A stretch of 34,045 nt of DNA from JAYTUJ01 sp043744615 (GTDB taxonomy: Bacteria > Patescibacteriota > Minisyncoccia > Phycocordibacterales > CAIRYW01). Shown in pieces: positions 21,923 through 29,453 of the stretch. Under the pieces are notes generated by a model, which made no database searches, was not told where the DNA came from, and saw only the letters and a program-made list of their open reading frames with translations. The DNA lies in the NCBI GenBank assembly GCA_043744615.1, contig JAYTUJ010000012.1:1-34045 (forward strand). The letters run 5' to 3'. Every line of letters starts with the position of its first letter. The first letter of the stretch is position 1. The position numbers and the translations under genes were made by a program.

Positions 21923-21941
21923 CTAACACATCTCGTGTTAG
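21923..21941 (-). terminator. Hairpin just downstream of tRNA-Gln
   Basis: CTAACAC (21923-21929), 5-nt loop, GTGTTAG (21935-21941). It lies 7 bases beyond the tRNA CCA end on the minus strand. No U-tract follows, so it is either a weak terminator or a processing/stability hairpin. Confidence 0.35.
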
Positions 21942-21948
21942 CACGTGT

Positions 21949-22022
21949 TGGCTGCGAGACTTGGACTCGAACCAAGATACACGGTTCCAGAAACCGTAGT
22001 CCTACCATTAGACGATCTCGCA
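21949..22022 (-). tRNA. tRNA-Gln (anticodon CTG), CCA encoded
   Basis: Minus strand cloverleaf: acceptor TGCGAGA/TCTCGCA, D arm GTC-TAATGGTAG-GAC, anticodon arm ACGGT-TTCTGGA-ACCGT (anticodon CTG), T arm CTTGG-TTCGAGT-CCAAG, discriminator G, then CCA in the DNA at 21951-21949. 74 nt including CCA. The two tRNA-Thr genes of the window lack an encoded CCA. Confidence 0.95.
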
Positions 22023-22206
22023 ATGTGTTTATTACCCTCGCCTTTACCCCCTTAATATACCTTTAAACTTTAAAAACTGAAAACCTAGCTAAAAAATTAT
22101 TTTATGTTACTGTTCTGTGCAGAGGCGTCTACACTAAAAACTAGATGTCTGTTATTTGTCAGTAAACTCAACAAAACCAGAAAAACCAACAAAAACAACA
22201 CTAAAC

Positions 22207-22830
22207 ATGAACACAGAACCTACACGTAAACTTCGTGCCTTGATATCAGTGACCAACAAAGATCGTCTTGATAAATTCAAAGCTCTTACTGATACCGGAA
22301 AATGGGAAATTATCTCAACCGGTGGCACTGCTAAAACTCTGGAAGATCTGGGTATTCCCTGCATTCCCATCGAACAAGTCACTGGCTTCCCTGAAATGAT
22401 GGACGGGCGTCTAAAAACACTCCACCCAAAAATCTTCGGGGGCATTCTTGCTGACAAAGAGAAAGAAAGTCACACGCTTGCTCTAGCAGAGCATGGCATG
22501 GAACTCATTGACCTTGTGGTCGTGAATCTGTATGATTTTCCTGATAATCCTGGAATTGAAAACATCGACATTGGTGGACCTTCTCTACTCCGCGCTGCTG
22601 CCAAAAATGGCAAACGTGTGACTGTGGTTGTTGATCCTCTCAACTATTCCGTAGTCATTGAAAGCTACCTGAAAACTGGATCTGTTCCGGTTCTGATGCG
22701 AGAAGCACTTGCTATCGAAGTATTCCGACATACATCCCGCTATGATGAAACCATTATGCAATGGCTGAACCACCAGAACGGAGGCAGTATATTTGGCGAT
22801 GGAAGTGAGGAACCTTCTAGCTCGATGTAA
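22207..22830 (+). CDS. Stand-alone IMP cyclohydrolase domain (PurH N-terminal half)
   Basis: 207 residues from ATG 22207. It matches the first 200 residues of PurH: ISVTNKDRLDKFKAL, the MGS-fold signature IISTGGTAKTLEDLGIP (residues 36-52), MDGRLKTLHPKIFGGIL (65-81) and DIGGPSLLRAAAKN (121-134), then VTVVVDPLNY. These are the residues that close the ring of FAICAR to IMP. The AICAR transformylase half (about 320 residues) is absent and the gene ends with a clean stop and strong terminator, so it is not a simple truncation at a contig end. Codons are GC-richer than neighbours and the leader is A/C-rich. No other purine gene is in the window. Confidence 0.87.
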   Translation: MNTEPTRKLRALISVTNKDRLDKFKALTDTGKWEIISTGGTAKTLEDLGIPCIPIEQVTGFPEMMDGRLKTLHPKIFGGILADKEKESHTLALAEHGMELIDLVVVNLYDFPDNPGIENIDIGGPSLLRAAAKNGKRVTVVVDPLNYSVVIESYLKTGSVPVLMREALAIEVFRHTSRYDETIMQWLNHQNGGSIFGDGSEEPSSSM

Positions 22831-22881
22831 CCTCTACTCCTAAATCAAATCTTAGCTGGCTCGTTGAGTTCCCCCTAACAC

Positions 22882-22918
22882 AACTCTCGTTGCCCTGCGC
22901 AACGAGAGTTCGTTTTTT
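22882..22918 (+). terminator. Rho-independent terminator of the IMP cyclohydrolase gene
   Basis: 12-bp perfect stem AACTCTCGTTGC (22882-22893) / GCAACGAGAGTT (22899-22910), 5-nt loop, then T6 at 22913-22918. It points on the plus strand toward the convergent pyrG end at 22924. Confidence 0.93.
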
Positions 22919-22923
22919 ATAAA

Positions 22924-24567
22924 CTATTTTTTATTCTTAAGTGCAGCTTTTATAAACGCTGTAAAAAGAGGATGTGGGGAAAGTGGTCGCGCTTTTAATT
23001 CTGGGTGAAATTGTGTTCCTAAAAAGAATGGATGTTTTGTTGCGGGTAATTCTGCAATTTCCATTAATGTTCCATTTGGAGATTTTCCTGAAAATACTAA
23101 TCCGGCTTTTTCAATTTGTTCAATATATTCTGGGTTAACTTCAAATCGATGTCGGTGTCGTTCACTAATATCAGTTGTGGTGTATGCTTTTTCTGCAATA
23201 GTTCCCTTTTTAAGAGTTGCGGGGTATGCACCGAGTCGCATTGTTGCTCCGTATTTTCCTTCGGCTAATTTCTTTTTTTGATCGGGCATAATATCGATTA
23301 CGCAATGTTTTGATTTTGGATTAATTTCTGCAGTGATTGCATCTTTTAATCCTAAAACGTTTCGAGCGTATTCGATAACCATCAATTGCATTCCGTAACA
23401 TAATCCAAAATATGGAATTTTGTTTTCTCGACAATACTTAATTGCATGAATTTTTCCTTCAATACCGCTATGACCAAAACCTCCAGGAACAATAACACCG
23501 GCATAATTTTTTAATATAGAAACTTTTTTAGGATCCTTTTCAAATTCTTTTGCATTGATCCAGGTGAGTACTGGCTTAACTCCAATATGATAGCCTGAAA
23601 ATTTAATTGCTTCGATAACTGAAAGATACGCATCAGATAATACGAAGTCTCCGGTATCAAAATATTTTCCTACCACAGCAATTTGAACTTGTTTTTTTGC
23701 AGTCTTAACTTTTGAAACAAAGCTTCGCCACTGTACTAAGCCAGTATCACTTTTCTTTTTAAGGTGAAGAGTTTTGAGAACCATTTCGCCGAGCTTGTCG
23801 TTTTCAAAATTGATTGGTACATCGTAAACGCTGTCGATGTCGGGAGCGGAAACTACGTTTCCGCTCTGTATACTACACGAAATAGCAATTTTCTCTTTTC
23901 GCTTATCATCAAGCGGTTGTTCACTTCGCGCGATAATAATATCAGGATGAACTCCGTATGAGTTTAATTGTCGTACGGCATTTTGAGTTGGCTTTGATTT
24001 CATTTCTCCAAGTTTTCCTGGAATTGGAAGATAACTTACGAGTACAAATGAAACATCTTCAGGATGATAAACTTTCAATGACCTCGCGGCTTCAATGAAC
24101 ATAATATTTTGATAGTCTCCGACGGTTCCCCCAATTTCAACAACTGAAATATCTGAATTATTTATTTGCTGTGCACGAGAAAAACGTCGAATGATTTCAT
24201 CACGAATATCGGGAATCGCTTCAACACATTTTCCACCATACCCAAGTGACCTTTCTTTGTCGATTACATGTTTATACACCATTCCACTGGTAATATAATC
24301 ATCACTTGTTAAATCAACACCTAAAAATCGCTCGTAGTTACCCATATCTTGATCAGTTTCTAAACCAGAATCAAGAACAAAAGTTTCGCCATGCTCTGTT
24401 GGATTCATGGTACCCGCATCAACGTTTAGATAAGGATCAACTTTTACAAGATTAACTTTAAAGCCTTTTGATTGTAAAATTTTTCCGATAGAAGAGACTG
24501 CAATACCTTTGCCAACACCTGACATTACTCCCCCGATTACGAATACGTATTTGTGTCTTTTAGCCAT
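22924..24567 (-). CDS. pyrG: CTP synthase
   Basis: 547 residues, full length. It makes CTP from UTP, ATP and glutamine. The synthetase domain starts YVFVIGGVMSGVGKGIAVSSIGK (P-loop here MSGVGKG instead of the usual SSLGKG), with DPYLNVDAGTMNP, HGETFVLDSG and EIGGTVGD. The class I glutaminase domain has the nucleophile Cys at about residue 390 in YFGLCYGMQL and His/Glu in FHPELKARP near residue 521. It is the last gene of the prfB-ftsEX-ABC operon, 9 bases after the ATPase stop. A 23-base perfect palindrome is embedded at 23844-23866. Confidence 0.97.
   Translation of the reverse strand: MAKRHKYVFVIGGVMSGVGKGIAVSSIGKILQSKGFKVNLVKVDPYLNVDAGTMNPTEHGETFVLDSGLETDQDMGNYERFLGVDLTSDDYITSGMVYKHVIDKERSLGYGGKCVEAIPDIRDEIIRRFSRAQQINNSDISVVEIGGTVGDYQNIMFIEAARSLKVYHPEDVSFVLVSYLPIPGKLGEMKSKPTQNAVRQLNSYGVHPDIIIARSEQPLDDKRKEKIAISCSIQSGNVVSAPDIDSVYDVPINFENDKLGEMVLKTLHLKKKSDTGLVQWRSFVSKVKTAKKQVQIAVVGKYFDTGDFVLSDAYLSVIEAIKFSGYHIGVKPVLTWINAKEFEKDPKKVSILKNYAGVIVPGGFGHSGIEGKIHAIKYCRENKIPYFGLCYGMQLMVIEYARNVLGLKDAITAEINPKSKHCVIDIMPDQKKKLAEGKYGATMRLGAYPATLKKGTIAEKAYTTTDISERHRHRFEVNPEYIEQIEKAGLVFSGKSPNGTLMEIAELPATKHPFFLGTQFHPELKARPLSPHPLFTAFIKAALKNKK
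23844..23866. repeat. GC-rich perfect palindrome inside pyrG
   Basis: GAGCGGAAAC - TAC - GTTTCCGCTC, a 10-bp perfect stem with a 3-nt loop. On the coding strand it encodes S-G-N-V-V-S-A, just before the conserved APDIDSVYDVP segment. Confidence 0.8.
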
Positions 24568-24576
24568 ATATTCTTA

Positions 24577-25329
24577 TCATATCGCACTGTTAAAATAAGA
24601 CAAAACTTTATCTTCCATTTCAAAAAATTCTTTAGAACGATGGTTTCTGTCTCGTGGTAAATCGTTTTTTACAATCTCAATAATTTTTCCTGGGCGTTCA
24701 GAAAACACGACAATACGATCAGAGAGTTCGACGGCCTCATCGATGTAGTGACTGACCATAATTATAGTGGTACCTTTTTTTTGCCACATAGAAAGGAGCG
24801 CGCGACGCAAGTCGCGCGCAGTAAAAAAATCAAGTTCAGAAAACGGCTCATCTAAAAAGATTATTTTTGGCTCGGTCACAAATGCCCGCGCCAAACCAAC
24901 TCGCTGTTTCATTCCACCCGATAAATCAACTGGTCTACTGTGAGCAAATGATGCTAATCCAAAATGTTCTAAAATTTCTGAAACTTTTTGTTTTCGAATA
25001 TGTTCGGCAACATTTCGCCCAATCAAACCAAGTTCAACATTTTCTGAAACCGAAAGCCACGGCAACAACCCGAAGTTTTGAAATACAAAACCAATCTCAT
25101 CTAAATTAAATTTTTGATGATACTCAATTTCACCTTTTGAAGCAGTATCAAGACCAGAAACAATTCTTAACAACGTAGATTTTCCACAACCAGATGGACC
25201 AAGCAAGACTAAAAACTCTCCTTCATGAATACACAAATTAATATCATCGAGCACATGCAAGGCGCGTTTCCCTTCTTCAGCAGGAAACTTTTTAACTACA
25301 TTTTTTATTGAAATAATTGGTGATGACAT
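24577..25329 (-). CDS. ABC transporter ATP-binding protein, NitT/TauT (SsuB) type
   Basis: 250 residues with all nucleotide-binding motifs: Walker A LLGPSGCGKST, Q-loop VFQNFGLLPW, signature LSGGMKQRVGLARA, Walker B IIFLDEPFSELD and H-loop MVSHYIDEAV. The closest style is the nitrate/sulfonate/taurine importer ATPase. The partner permease is encoded 26 bases upstream. No periplasmic or lipoprotein substrate-binding gene is present in the operon. The stop is TGA. A 22-base GC palindrome codes for the segment T-A-R-D-L-R-R-A-L after Walker B. Confidence 0.9.
   Translation of the reverse strand: MSSPIISIKNVVKKFPAEEGKRALHVLDDINLCIHEGEFLVLLGPSGCGKSTLLRIVSGLDTASKGEIEYHQKFNLDEIGFVFQNFGLLPWLSVSENVELGLIGRNVAEHIRKQKVSEILEHFGLASFAHSRPVDLSGGMKQRVGLARAFVTEPKIIFLDEPFSELDFFTARDLRRALLSMWQKKGTTIIMVSHYIDEAVELSDRIVVFSERPGKIIEIVKNDLPRDRNHRSKEFFEMEDKVLSYFNSAI
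24798..24819. repeat. GC-rich perfect palindrome inside the ABC ATPase gene
   Basis: GCGCGCGAC - GCAA - GTCGCGCGC, a 9-bp perfect stem with a GCAA (GNRA) loop on the plus strand. It sits in the variable helix between Walker B and the H-loop. Confidence 0.8.
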
Positions 25330-25355
25330 ATATTTTTTCTATTCGTATTTTTTTG

Positions 25356-26078
25356 CTATTCTTCAAGCATGCGATGACTTTTTTCAAGTAATGGCAACCA
25401 AATAAATTTATTAAGTGTAAATATCATTAACAAAAACATAAAAACTCCGAGCAATGTAATTTGATAATTATTAGAAAAACTATTAAAAAATGGCCCTAAT
25501 CCAGATTTTGTTTTTGTAATTAATTCGGTTGCAACCAATGCTTCCCAACCTTCACCAAGCCCAATAATTGCACCGGTAATAATTCCTGGAAACGTAAGTG
25601 GAAGTAAATAATATTTAATATACCTTAATCCTTTTATTCGAGTAATTAAAACAGCTTCACGCCAACTTCGTTCTGATTGTTTAAGAGCGCTGACAATTGA
25701 AAAAATAACTGGCCAAATAATCGTAAGTACCAAAAAGAAAATAATAGTTGTTGTACCGGAACCAAATATAGAAACTGCAAGCGGAAGAATCGCAAAGGTC
25801 GGCAAACTTTGTAATACATCAAATAAAGCAAGGGTTCCATTGGCTGTTTTTCCACGCACTAAACAAACGACAGCGAGCCATGCCAAAACAATCGCAATAA
25901 TAAAAGCAATTGCCAGTCGCCACGATGAAATAAGTAATTCAGTAAGGATAGTATTAACTTGAATTCCGCTTACATACGAAAAGAAAAAAAGCCCCGCAAG
26001 TGGTAAAAGAATTAAAGAAAATGACGCAACAAGATGTCTTCGCGAACGACTGAGTGGAAAGTGGTGGTAGGCTCGCAT
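25356..26078 (-). CDS. ABC transporter permease, NitT/TauT type
   Basis: 240 residues, six predicted helices. The binding-protein-dependent permease domain is shown by LFDVLQSLPTFAILPLAV and the EAA-loop region REAVLITRIKGLRYIKYYLLPLTFPGIITGAIIGLGEGWEAL. Tail residues LLEKSHRMLEE are cytosolic. It is placed 12 bases after ftsX and 26 bases before its ATPase, in one operon. With no binding protein nearby the transported solute is unknown; the receptor could be elsewhere in the genome. Confidence 0.87.
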   Translation of the reverse strand: MRAYHHFPLSRSRRHLVASFSLILLPLAGLFFFSYVSGIQVNTILTELLISSWRLAIAFIIAIVLAWLAVVCLVRGKTANGTLALFDVLQSLPTFAILPLAVSIFGSGTTTIIFFLVLTIIWPVIFSIVSALKQSERSWREAVLITRIKGLRYIKYYLLPLTFPGIITGAIIGLGEGWEALVATELITKTKSGLGPFFNSFSNNYQITLLGVFMFLLMIFTLNKFIWLPLLEKSHRMLEE

Positions 26079-26090
26079 GATGTCTATGAC

Positions 26091-27017
26091 CTAGATTTTT
26101 AGGTATCGGCGCACTGCCATAAAACTTGAAGCGGCGCCGATAACAATTCCTGCTAAAAACATGTATAGGATTATTGTAAAAAGATGTTCAAAAAAGAATT
26201 GATGTAAATCAACACCTGTCCCCAATCGAATAGTGTATGGCCCAGCCCAATATGTTAGTGGGTATAGCATAATAAGCGAAACAAAAGCAGAAACCATTCC
26301 ATATAAAATTCCAGCAACAACAAACGGTCCTCGAATATATTTTGCACTCGCCCCTACTAATCGCATCACTGCAATTTCATCTTTTGATGTATAAATTGCC
26401 AAACGAATTGTATTAAACGTAATTAAAATTGAAACAATAATCAAAAATATTCCTGTGTATGTGCCAACTCGTTTAATAACTTCGATAATTCGGTTTAACT
26501 TTTCAATCGCAGGTCGATTGTCGTCATAATTTATTTTTGCAATAATCCCATTTGAGTTATCAGCAGAAACAACATATTTTTTTAAAAAGTTTACAACACT
26601 TTCATAATGAGTTGGGTCTTTTGCTTTTACCGAAAAACGAGCAGAAAGTGGGTTTGTATTTAATTCACCAAGAGCTTGCATCATCAAGCCATCGTTTTGA
26701 TGTTTGTCTTTAAATGACTGGAGCGCAGCTTCTTTGTTGATATATACAACTTCATCAACTTCGGGTAATCCCTTTACTGAAGTAATTAAAGTCTGAATTT
26801 TATCTTCATTTGCATCAAGGTTTAAAAAAACATTTACGTCAACTTTTGACTGAATTTGTTTTACACTTGAATTAAGAATGACCCCAAGTAAAAGGAGTGA
26901 GGAAATAGAAAACAACGTAATCACCATCACTAAAATTGATGCGAGTGAAATAAAACCGTTTCGAGTAAAATTAATTACCCCCGATCGACATATTCTTTTT
27001 ATATGAGTCAAAAGCAT
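26091..27017 (-). CDS. ftsX: Cell division protein FtsX
   Basis: 308 residues from ATG 27017 (MLLTHIKRICRSGVINFTRNG), which is 4 bases after the ftsE stop; ATG 27044 would overlap ftsE. The topology is standard: one helix (SLASILVMVITLFSISSLLLLG), an extracellular domain of about 110 residues (VDVNVFLNLDANEDKI ... SARFSVKAKD), then three helices, with the FtsX core LAIYTSKDEIAVMRLVGAS. With FtsE it controls peptidoglycan hydrolases during division. The extracellular loop is where a hydrolase or adaptor would bind. Confidence 0.93.
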   Translation of the reverse strand: MLLTHIKRICRSGVINFTRNGFISLASILVMVITLFSISSLLLLGVILNSSVKQIQSKVDVNVFLNLDANEDKIQTLITSVKGLPEVDEVVYINKEAALQSFKDKHQNDGLMMQALGELNTNPLSARFSVKAKDPTHYESVVNFLKKYVVSADNSNGIIAKINYDDNRPAIEKLNRIIEVIKRVGTYTGIFLIIVSILITFNTIRLAIYTSKDEIAVMRLVGASAKYIRGPFVVAGILYGMVSAFVSLIMLYPLTYWAGPYTIRLGTGVDLHQFFFEHLFTIILYMFLAGIVIGAASSFMAVRRYLKI

Positions 27018-27021
27018 AATA

Positions 27022-27702
27022 TTATTTTTTAGGTTTAGTATCACTTATTATTTTACCACCTTCCATTGAAACAACTCGTTTTTGTAAGTTATCAATAATC
27101 CCTTGATTATGTGTTGTTAAAATAACAGTGGTACCCAAATCATTAATTTTTTTAAAAATCTGAATAATATCGTAGGTATTTATTGGATCCAAGTTTCCAG
27201 TCGGCTCATCAGCAATAAGCAAATCGGGTTGATTCACAATAGCTCGTGCAATTGATAATCGCTGTTTTTCACCTCCAGAAAGTTCATGAGGAAAACGGTG
27301 AATTTTTCCTTTTAATCCGACAAGTTCAAGCGCATACGGCACATCTGATTTAATTTCATCGTCGGTTCGACCAGCGGCTTCCATTGCAAATGCAATATTT
27401 TCATACGCATTTAAGTGTGACAGTAAACGAAAATCTTGAAAAACAGTACCGATACGTCGACGATAATCGTTAATTTGATTTCGTTTAAGATTATGAATAT
27501 TTATAGATTCAAAATAAATATTTCCTTCAGATGGCTTATCCTCGCCAAGAATCATTTTTAATAATGTTGTTTTTCCTGCTCCCGAATGACCAACAATAGA
27601 CACAAATTCTTTTGGTGAAACCGTAAGGCTCACATTTTCAACAGCGGTAAAATCTTTACCGTTTTTTCCATATTTTTTTGTTACGTTATCAAAAAATATC
27701 AT
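27022..27702 (-). CDS. ftsE: Cell division ATP-binding protein FtsE
   Basis: 226 residues from ATG 27702 (MIFFDNVTKKYG), the family's usual start; an upstream start would overlap prfB. Motifs are complete: Walker A VGHSGAGKTTLLK, signature LSGGEKQRLSIARAIV, Walker B LLIADEPTGNLDP, H-loop ILTTHNQGII. FtsE is the ATPase that drives FtsX conformational change. It begins 4 bases after the prfB stop and ends 4 bases before ftsX, so the three are tightly coupled. Confidence 0.95.
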   Translation of the reverse strand: MIFFDNVTKKYGKNGKDFTAVENVSLTVSPKEFVSIVGHSGAGKTTLLKMILGEDKPSEGNIYFESINIHNLKRNQINDYRRRIGTVFQDFRLLSHLNAYENIAFAMEAAGRTDDEIKSDVPYALELVGLKGKIHRFPHELSGGEKQRLSIARAIVNQPDLLIADEPTGNLDPINTYDIIQIFKKINDLGTTVILTTHNQGIIDNLQKRVVSMEGGKIISDTKPKK

Positions 27703-27706
27703 AATG

Positions 27707-28639
27707 TTATAATTTTTTTTCGGCTTCGATGAATTCATCGAGTTCGCCATTTAATACAGCGTCGGCATTTCTGACTTCTACGTTTGTTCGGTGATCTTTT
27801 ACTAATTTATATGGATGAAGCACGTATGATCGAATCTGGCTTCCCCACTCGGCATCAACGGTTTTTGAAATATACATCCCTTGTTCTTTCGAAATACGTT
27901 CTGCCTCCCTTAGATTATACAACTTACCTTTCAATAGTTCTAATCCCTTTTCTTTGTTTTGTGCTTGTGAGCGTTCAGAAGTTACGTGAACAGAAAGTTT
28001 TGTTGGCTTATGAACCAATCGCACCGCTGTTTCGCGCTTATTTACGTTTTGCCCCCCTGGGCCTCCTGCTCGCGCAAACGTTACTTCAAGTTCAGTTTCA
28101 GGAATTTCAATATCACTATTTTTTTCAAATTTTGGAATAAACTCAACCATCGAAAAAGATGTTTGCCGTAAACTTTTTGCATTAAATGGTGAAAGTCGAA
28201 CTAAACGATGAACCCCAGATTCTTTTTTTAAAGTGCCAAAAGCATTTTTACCTCTTATTTCAATCGTAATACTTCGATATCCGTCATGATCATTTTTATT
28301 TTCATCAAGAATTGTTGTTGACCATCCGCGACTTGCACAATATTTTGAATACATTTCTAAAAGGATCCGTGAAAAATCTTCTGCATCATCACCACCTGCC
28401 CCCGAAAAAATAGAAAGTACAGCATCACCACGATCAAATGGACCAACGCCTTGCGAAACAAGTTCAAGGTCTTGCATTTCTTTAATCAAAGCCTGTGCTT
28501 TTTGGGAATCACTCCAAAAATTTGCCTCGAGCATTAATGCCTGAATTTCAGCAATTCTTTTTTGAGCAATTTCTTGTGACGAAAGCATATTTGACGACGA
28601 CACCGCCTTAGTTGATGACGTTGCCTTTATTTCTGACAT
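27707..28639 (-). CDS. prfB: Peptide chain release factor 2
   Basis: 310 residues, shorter than the usual 365 because the N-terminal helical domain is reduced. It recognises UAA/UGA and hydrolyses peptidyl-tRNA. The anticodon-like SPF tripeptide of RF2 is in VRLSPFNAKSLRQTSF, and the catalytic GGQ in ARAGGPGGQNVNKRETAVR. The frame is continuous, so there is no programmed +1 frameshift of the E. coli kind. It heads the prfB-ftsE-ftsX-ABC-pyrG operon. The promoter is extended -10, TGATATAAT, 6 nt before the ATG. A start at Met18 is possible but does not suit the promoter. Confidence 0.95.
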   Translation of the reverse strand: MSEIKATSSTKAVSSSNMLSSQEIAQKRIAEIQALMLEANFWSDSQKAQALIKEMQDLELVSQGVGPFDRGDAVLSIFSGAGGDDAEDFSRILLEMYSKYCASRGWSTTILDENKNDHDGYRSITIEIRGKNAFGTLKKESGVHRLVRLSPFNAKSLRQTSFSMVEFIPKFEKNSDIEIPETELEVTFARAGGPGGQNVNKRETAVRLVHKPTKLSVHVTSERSQAQNKEKGLELLKGKLYNLREAERISKEQGMYISKTVDAEWGSQIRSYVLHPYKLVKDHRTNVEVRNADAVLNGELDEFIEAEKKL

Positions 28640-28645
28640 CTTTAA

Positions 28646-28654
28646 ATTATATCA
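28646..28654 (-). promoter_or_regulatory. Extended -10 promoter of the prfB operon, leaderless
   Basis: Minus strand TGA-TATAAT (28654-28646), a perfect extended -10; 6 nt to the ATG at 28639. tRNA-Thr(CGT) lies just upstream. Confidence 0.7.
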
Positions 28655-28677
28655 TGCTTGCTTATACCTTCACCTTG

Positions 28678-28750
28678 AGCCAAAGGCGAGGATCGAACTC
28701 GCGACCCCAGCTTTACGAAAGCTGTGCTCTACCAACTGAGCTACTTTGGC
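28678..28750 (-). tRNA. tRNA-Thr (anticodon CGT)
   Basis: Minus strand cloverleaf: acceptor GCCAAAG/CTTTGGC, D arm GCTC-AGTTGGTA-GAGC, anticodon arm CAGCT-TTCGTAA-AGCTG (CGT), variable GGGTC, T arm GCGAG-TTCGATC-CTCGC, discriminator T. CCA is not encoded. 73 nt. The seven bases before the gene (ATAGTAG) are the same as before the other tRNA-Thr. Confidence 0.96.
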
Positions 28751-28841
28751 CTACTATTTTTATATCGACACTTTTACTCGTACAGTATAAGTCAAAGTGA
28801 GTAAGATAGTAAATAAAATAGCGGATAAAATAAATCTGTAA

Positions 28842-29258
28842 TTAAGCAAAAATCTTGAGCGCAATACGACCTAAGATTTCTCTAACTTCTTGCATATTAG
28901 ATTCTAACTTTTTTTCGATAGAATCAAGCCGGTTTTCTATTACATCAAGACGATTTTCGATTGCATCGAGACGCTTATCTATAGTGTCGAGTCGTTGTTC
29001 AACAATATCAAGACGATTTTCTATTACACTAAATCGTTTATCGATTGCATCAAATTTTTTGTCTATCGCTTCGAATCTCTTATCAATTACCTCAAATTTT
29101 TCATCGATAGCATCAAATTTCTTATCAATAGATTTAAATTTTTCATCGATCTGATCAAATCGATAAAGAGTAACTTCAAAAATATCTTTTGCTTTGCTTG
29201 TTATTCTTGTATCGAGATATTCCTCAAAATACTTCTTTTCTTCTGTTGTAATGCTCAT
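28842..29258 (-). CDS. Heptad-repeat coiled-coil protein
   Basis: 138 residues. After an N-terminal helix (MSITTEEKKYFEEYLDTRIT) come thirteen consecutive seven-residue units from about residue 33 to 123. The first seven have Phe at the leading position (FDQIDEK, FKSIDKK, FDAIDEK, FEVIDKR...), the next six have Leu (LDIVEQR, LDTIDKR, LDAIENR, LDVIENR...), with Ile or Val three residues later. This predicts a long parallel coiled coil and oligomerisation. The end is VREILGRIALKIFA. The DNA shows a 21-base period, so the gene probably grew by unit duplication. Function unknown; no transmembrane helix. Confidence 0.8.
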   Translation of the reverse strand: MSITTEEKKYFEEYLDTRITSKAKDIFEVTLYRFDQIDEKFKSIDKKFDAIDEKFEVIDKRFEAIDKKFDAIDKRFSVIENRLDIVEQRLDTIDKRLDAIENRLDVIENRLDSIEKKLESNMQEVREILGRIALKIFA

Positions 29259-29316
29259 ACGTTATGTTAATTGTTAAAATAATAAGTATAGAAACTATAA
29301 AACATTGAGTATGAAA

Positions 29317-29342
29317 TTTTAATGAAGAAAGCCTCATTAAAA
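29317..29342 (-). terminator. AT-rich hairpin between tRNA-Thr(GGT) and the coiled-coil gene
   Basis: TTTTAATGA (29317-29325), 8-nt loop, TCATTAAAA (29334-29342), 9-bp perfect stem. On the minus strand it follows the tRNA by about 30 bases. The tract after it is only weakly T-rich, so termination is uncertain. The rest of 29259-29371 shows nothing else. Confidence 0.4.
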
Positions 29343-29371
29343 AATAGATTACAAATCAGAACACAATTTTG

Positions 29372-29444
29372 AGCCGTTGTCCGGGATTGAACCGGAGACC
29401 TCGTCATTACCAATGACGTGCTCTACCAACTGAGCTACAACGGC
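29372..29444 (-). tRNA. tRNA-Thr (anticodon GGT)
   Basis: Minus strand cloverleaf: acceptor GCCGTTG/CAACGGC, D arm GCTC-AGTTGGTA-GAGC, anticodon arm CGTCA-TTGGTAA-TGACG (GGT), variable AGGTC, T arm TCCGG-TTCAATC-CCGGA, discriminator T. CCA is not encoded. 73 nt. It shares the ATAGTAG 5' flank with tRNA-Thr(CGT). Confidence 0.96.
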
Positions 29445-29453
29445 CTACTATAC

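Noticed and set aside
22152..22457. Minus-strand ORF of 101 codons opposite the IMP cyclohydrolase gene
   Set aside because: The plus strand has clear PurH motifs, promoter region and terminator; the antisense frame has no recognisable features.
27707..28639. Programmed +1 frameshift in prfB
   Set aside because: The coding frame is continuous from an ATG with its own promoter; no in-frame UGA or slippery CUU-UGA is present.
28855..29154. Plus-strand ORF of 99 codons with Ser/Ile repeats opposite the coiled-coil gene
   Set aside because: It is the antisense shadow of the 21-base heptad repeat; no start context or promoter.
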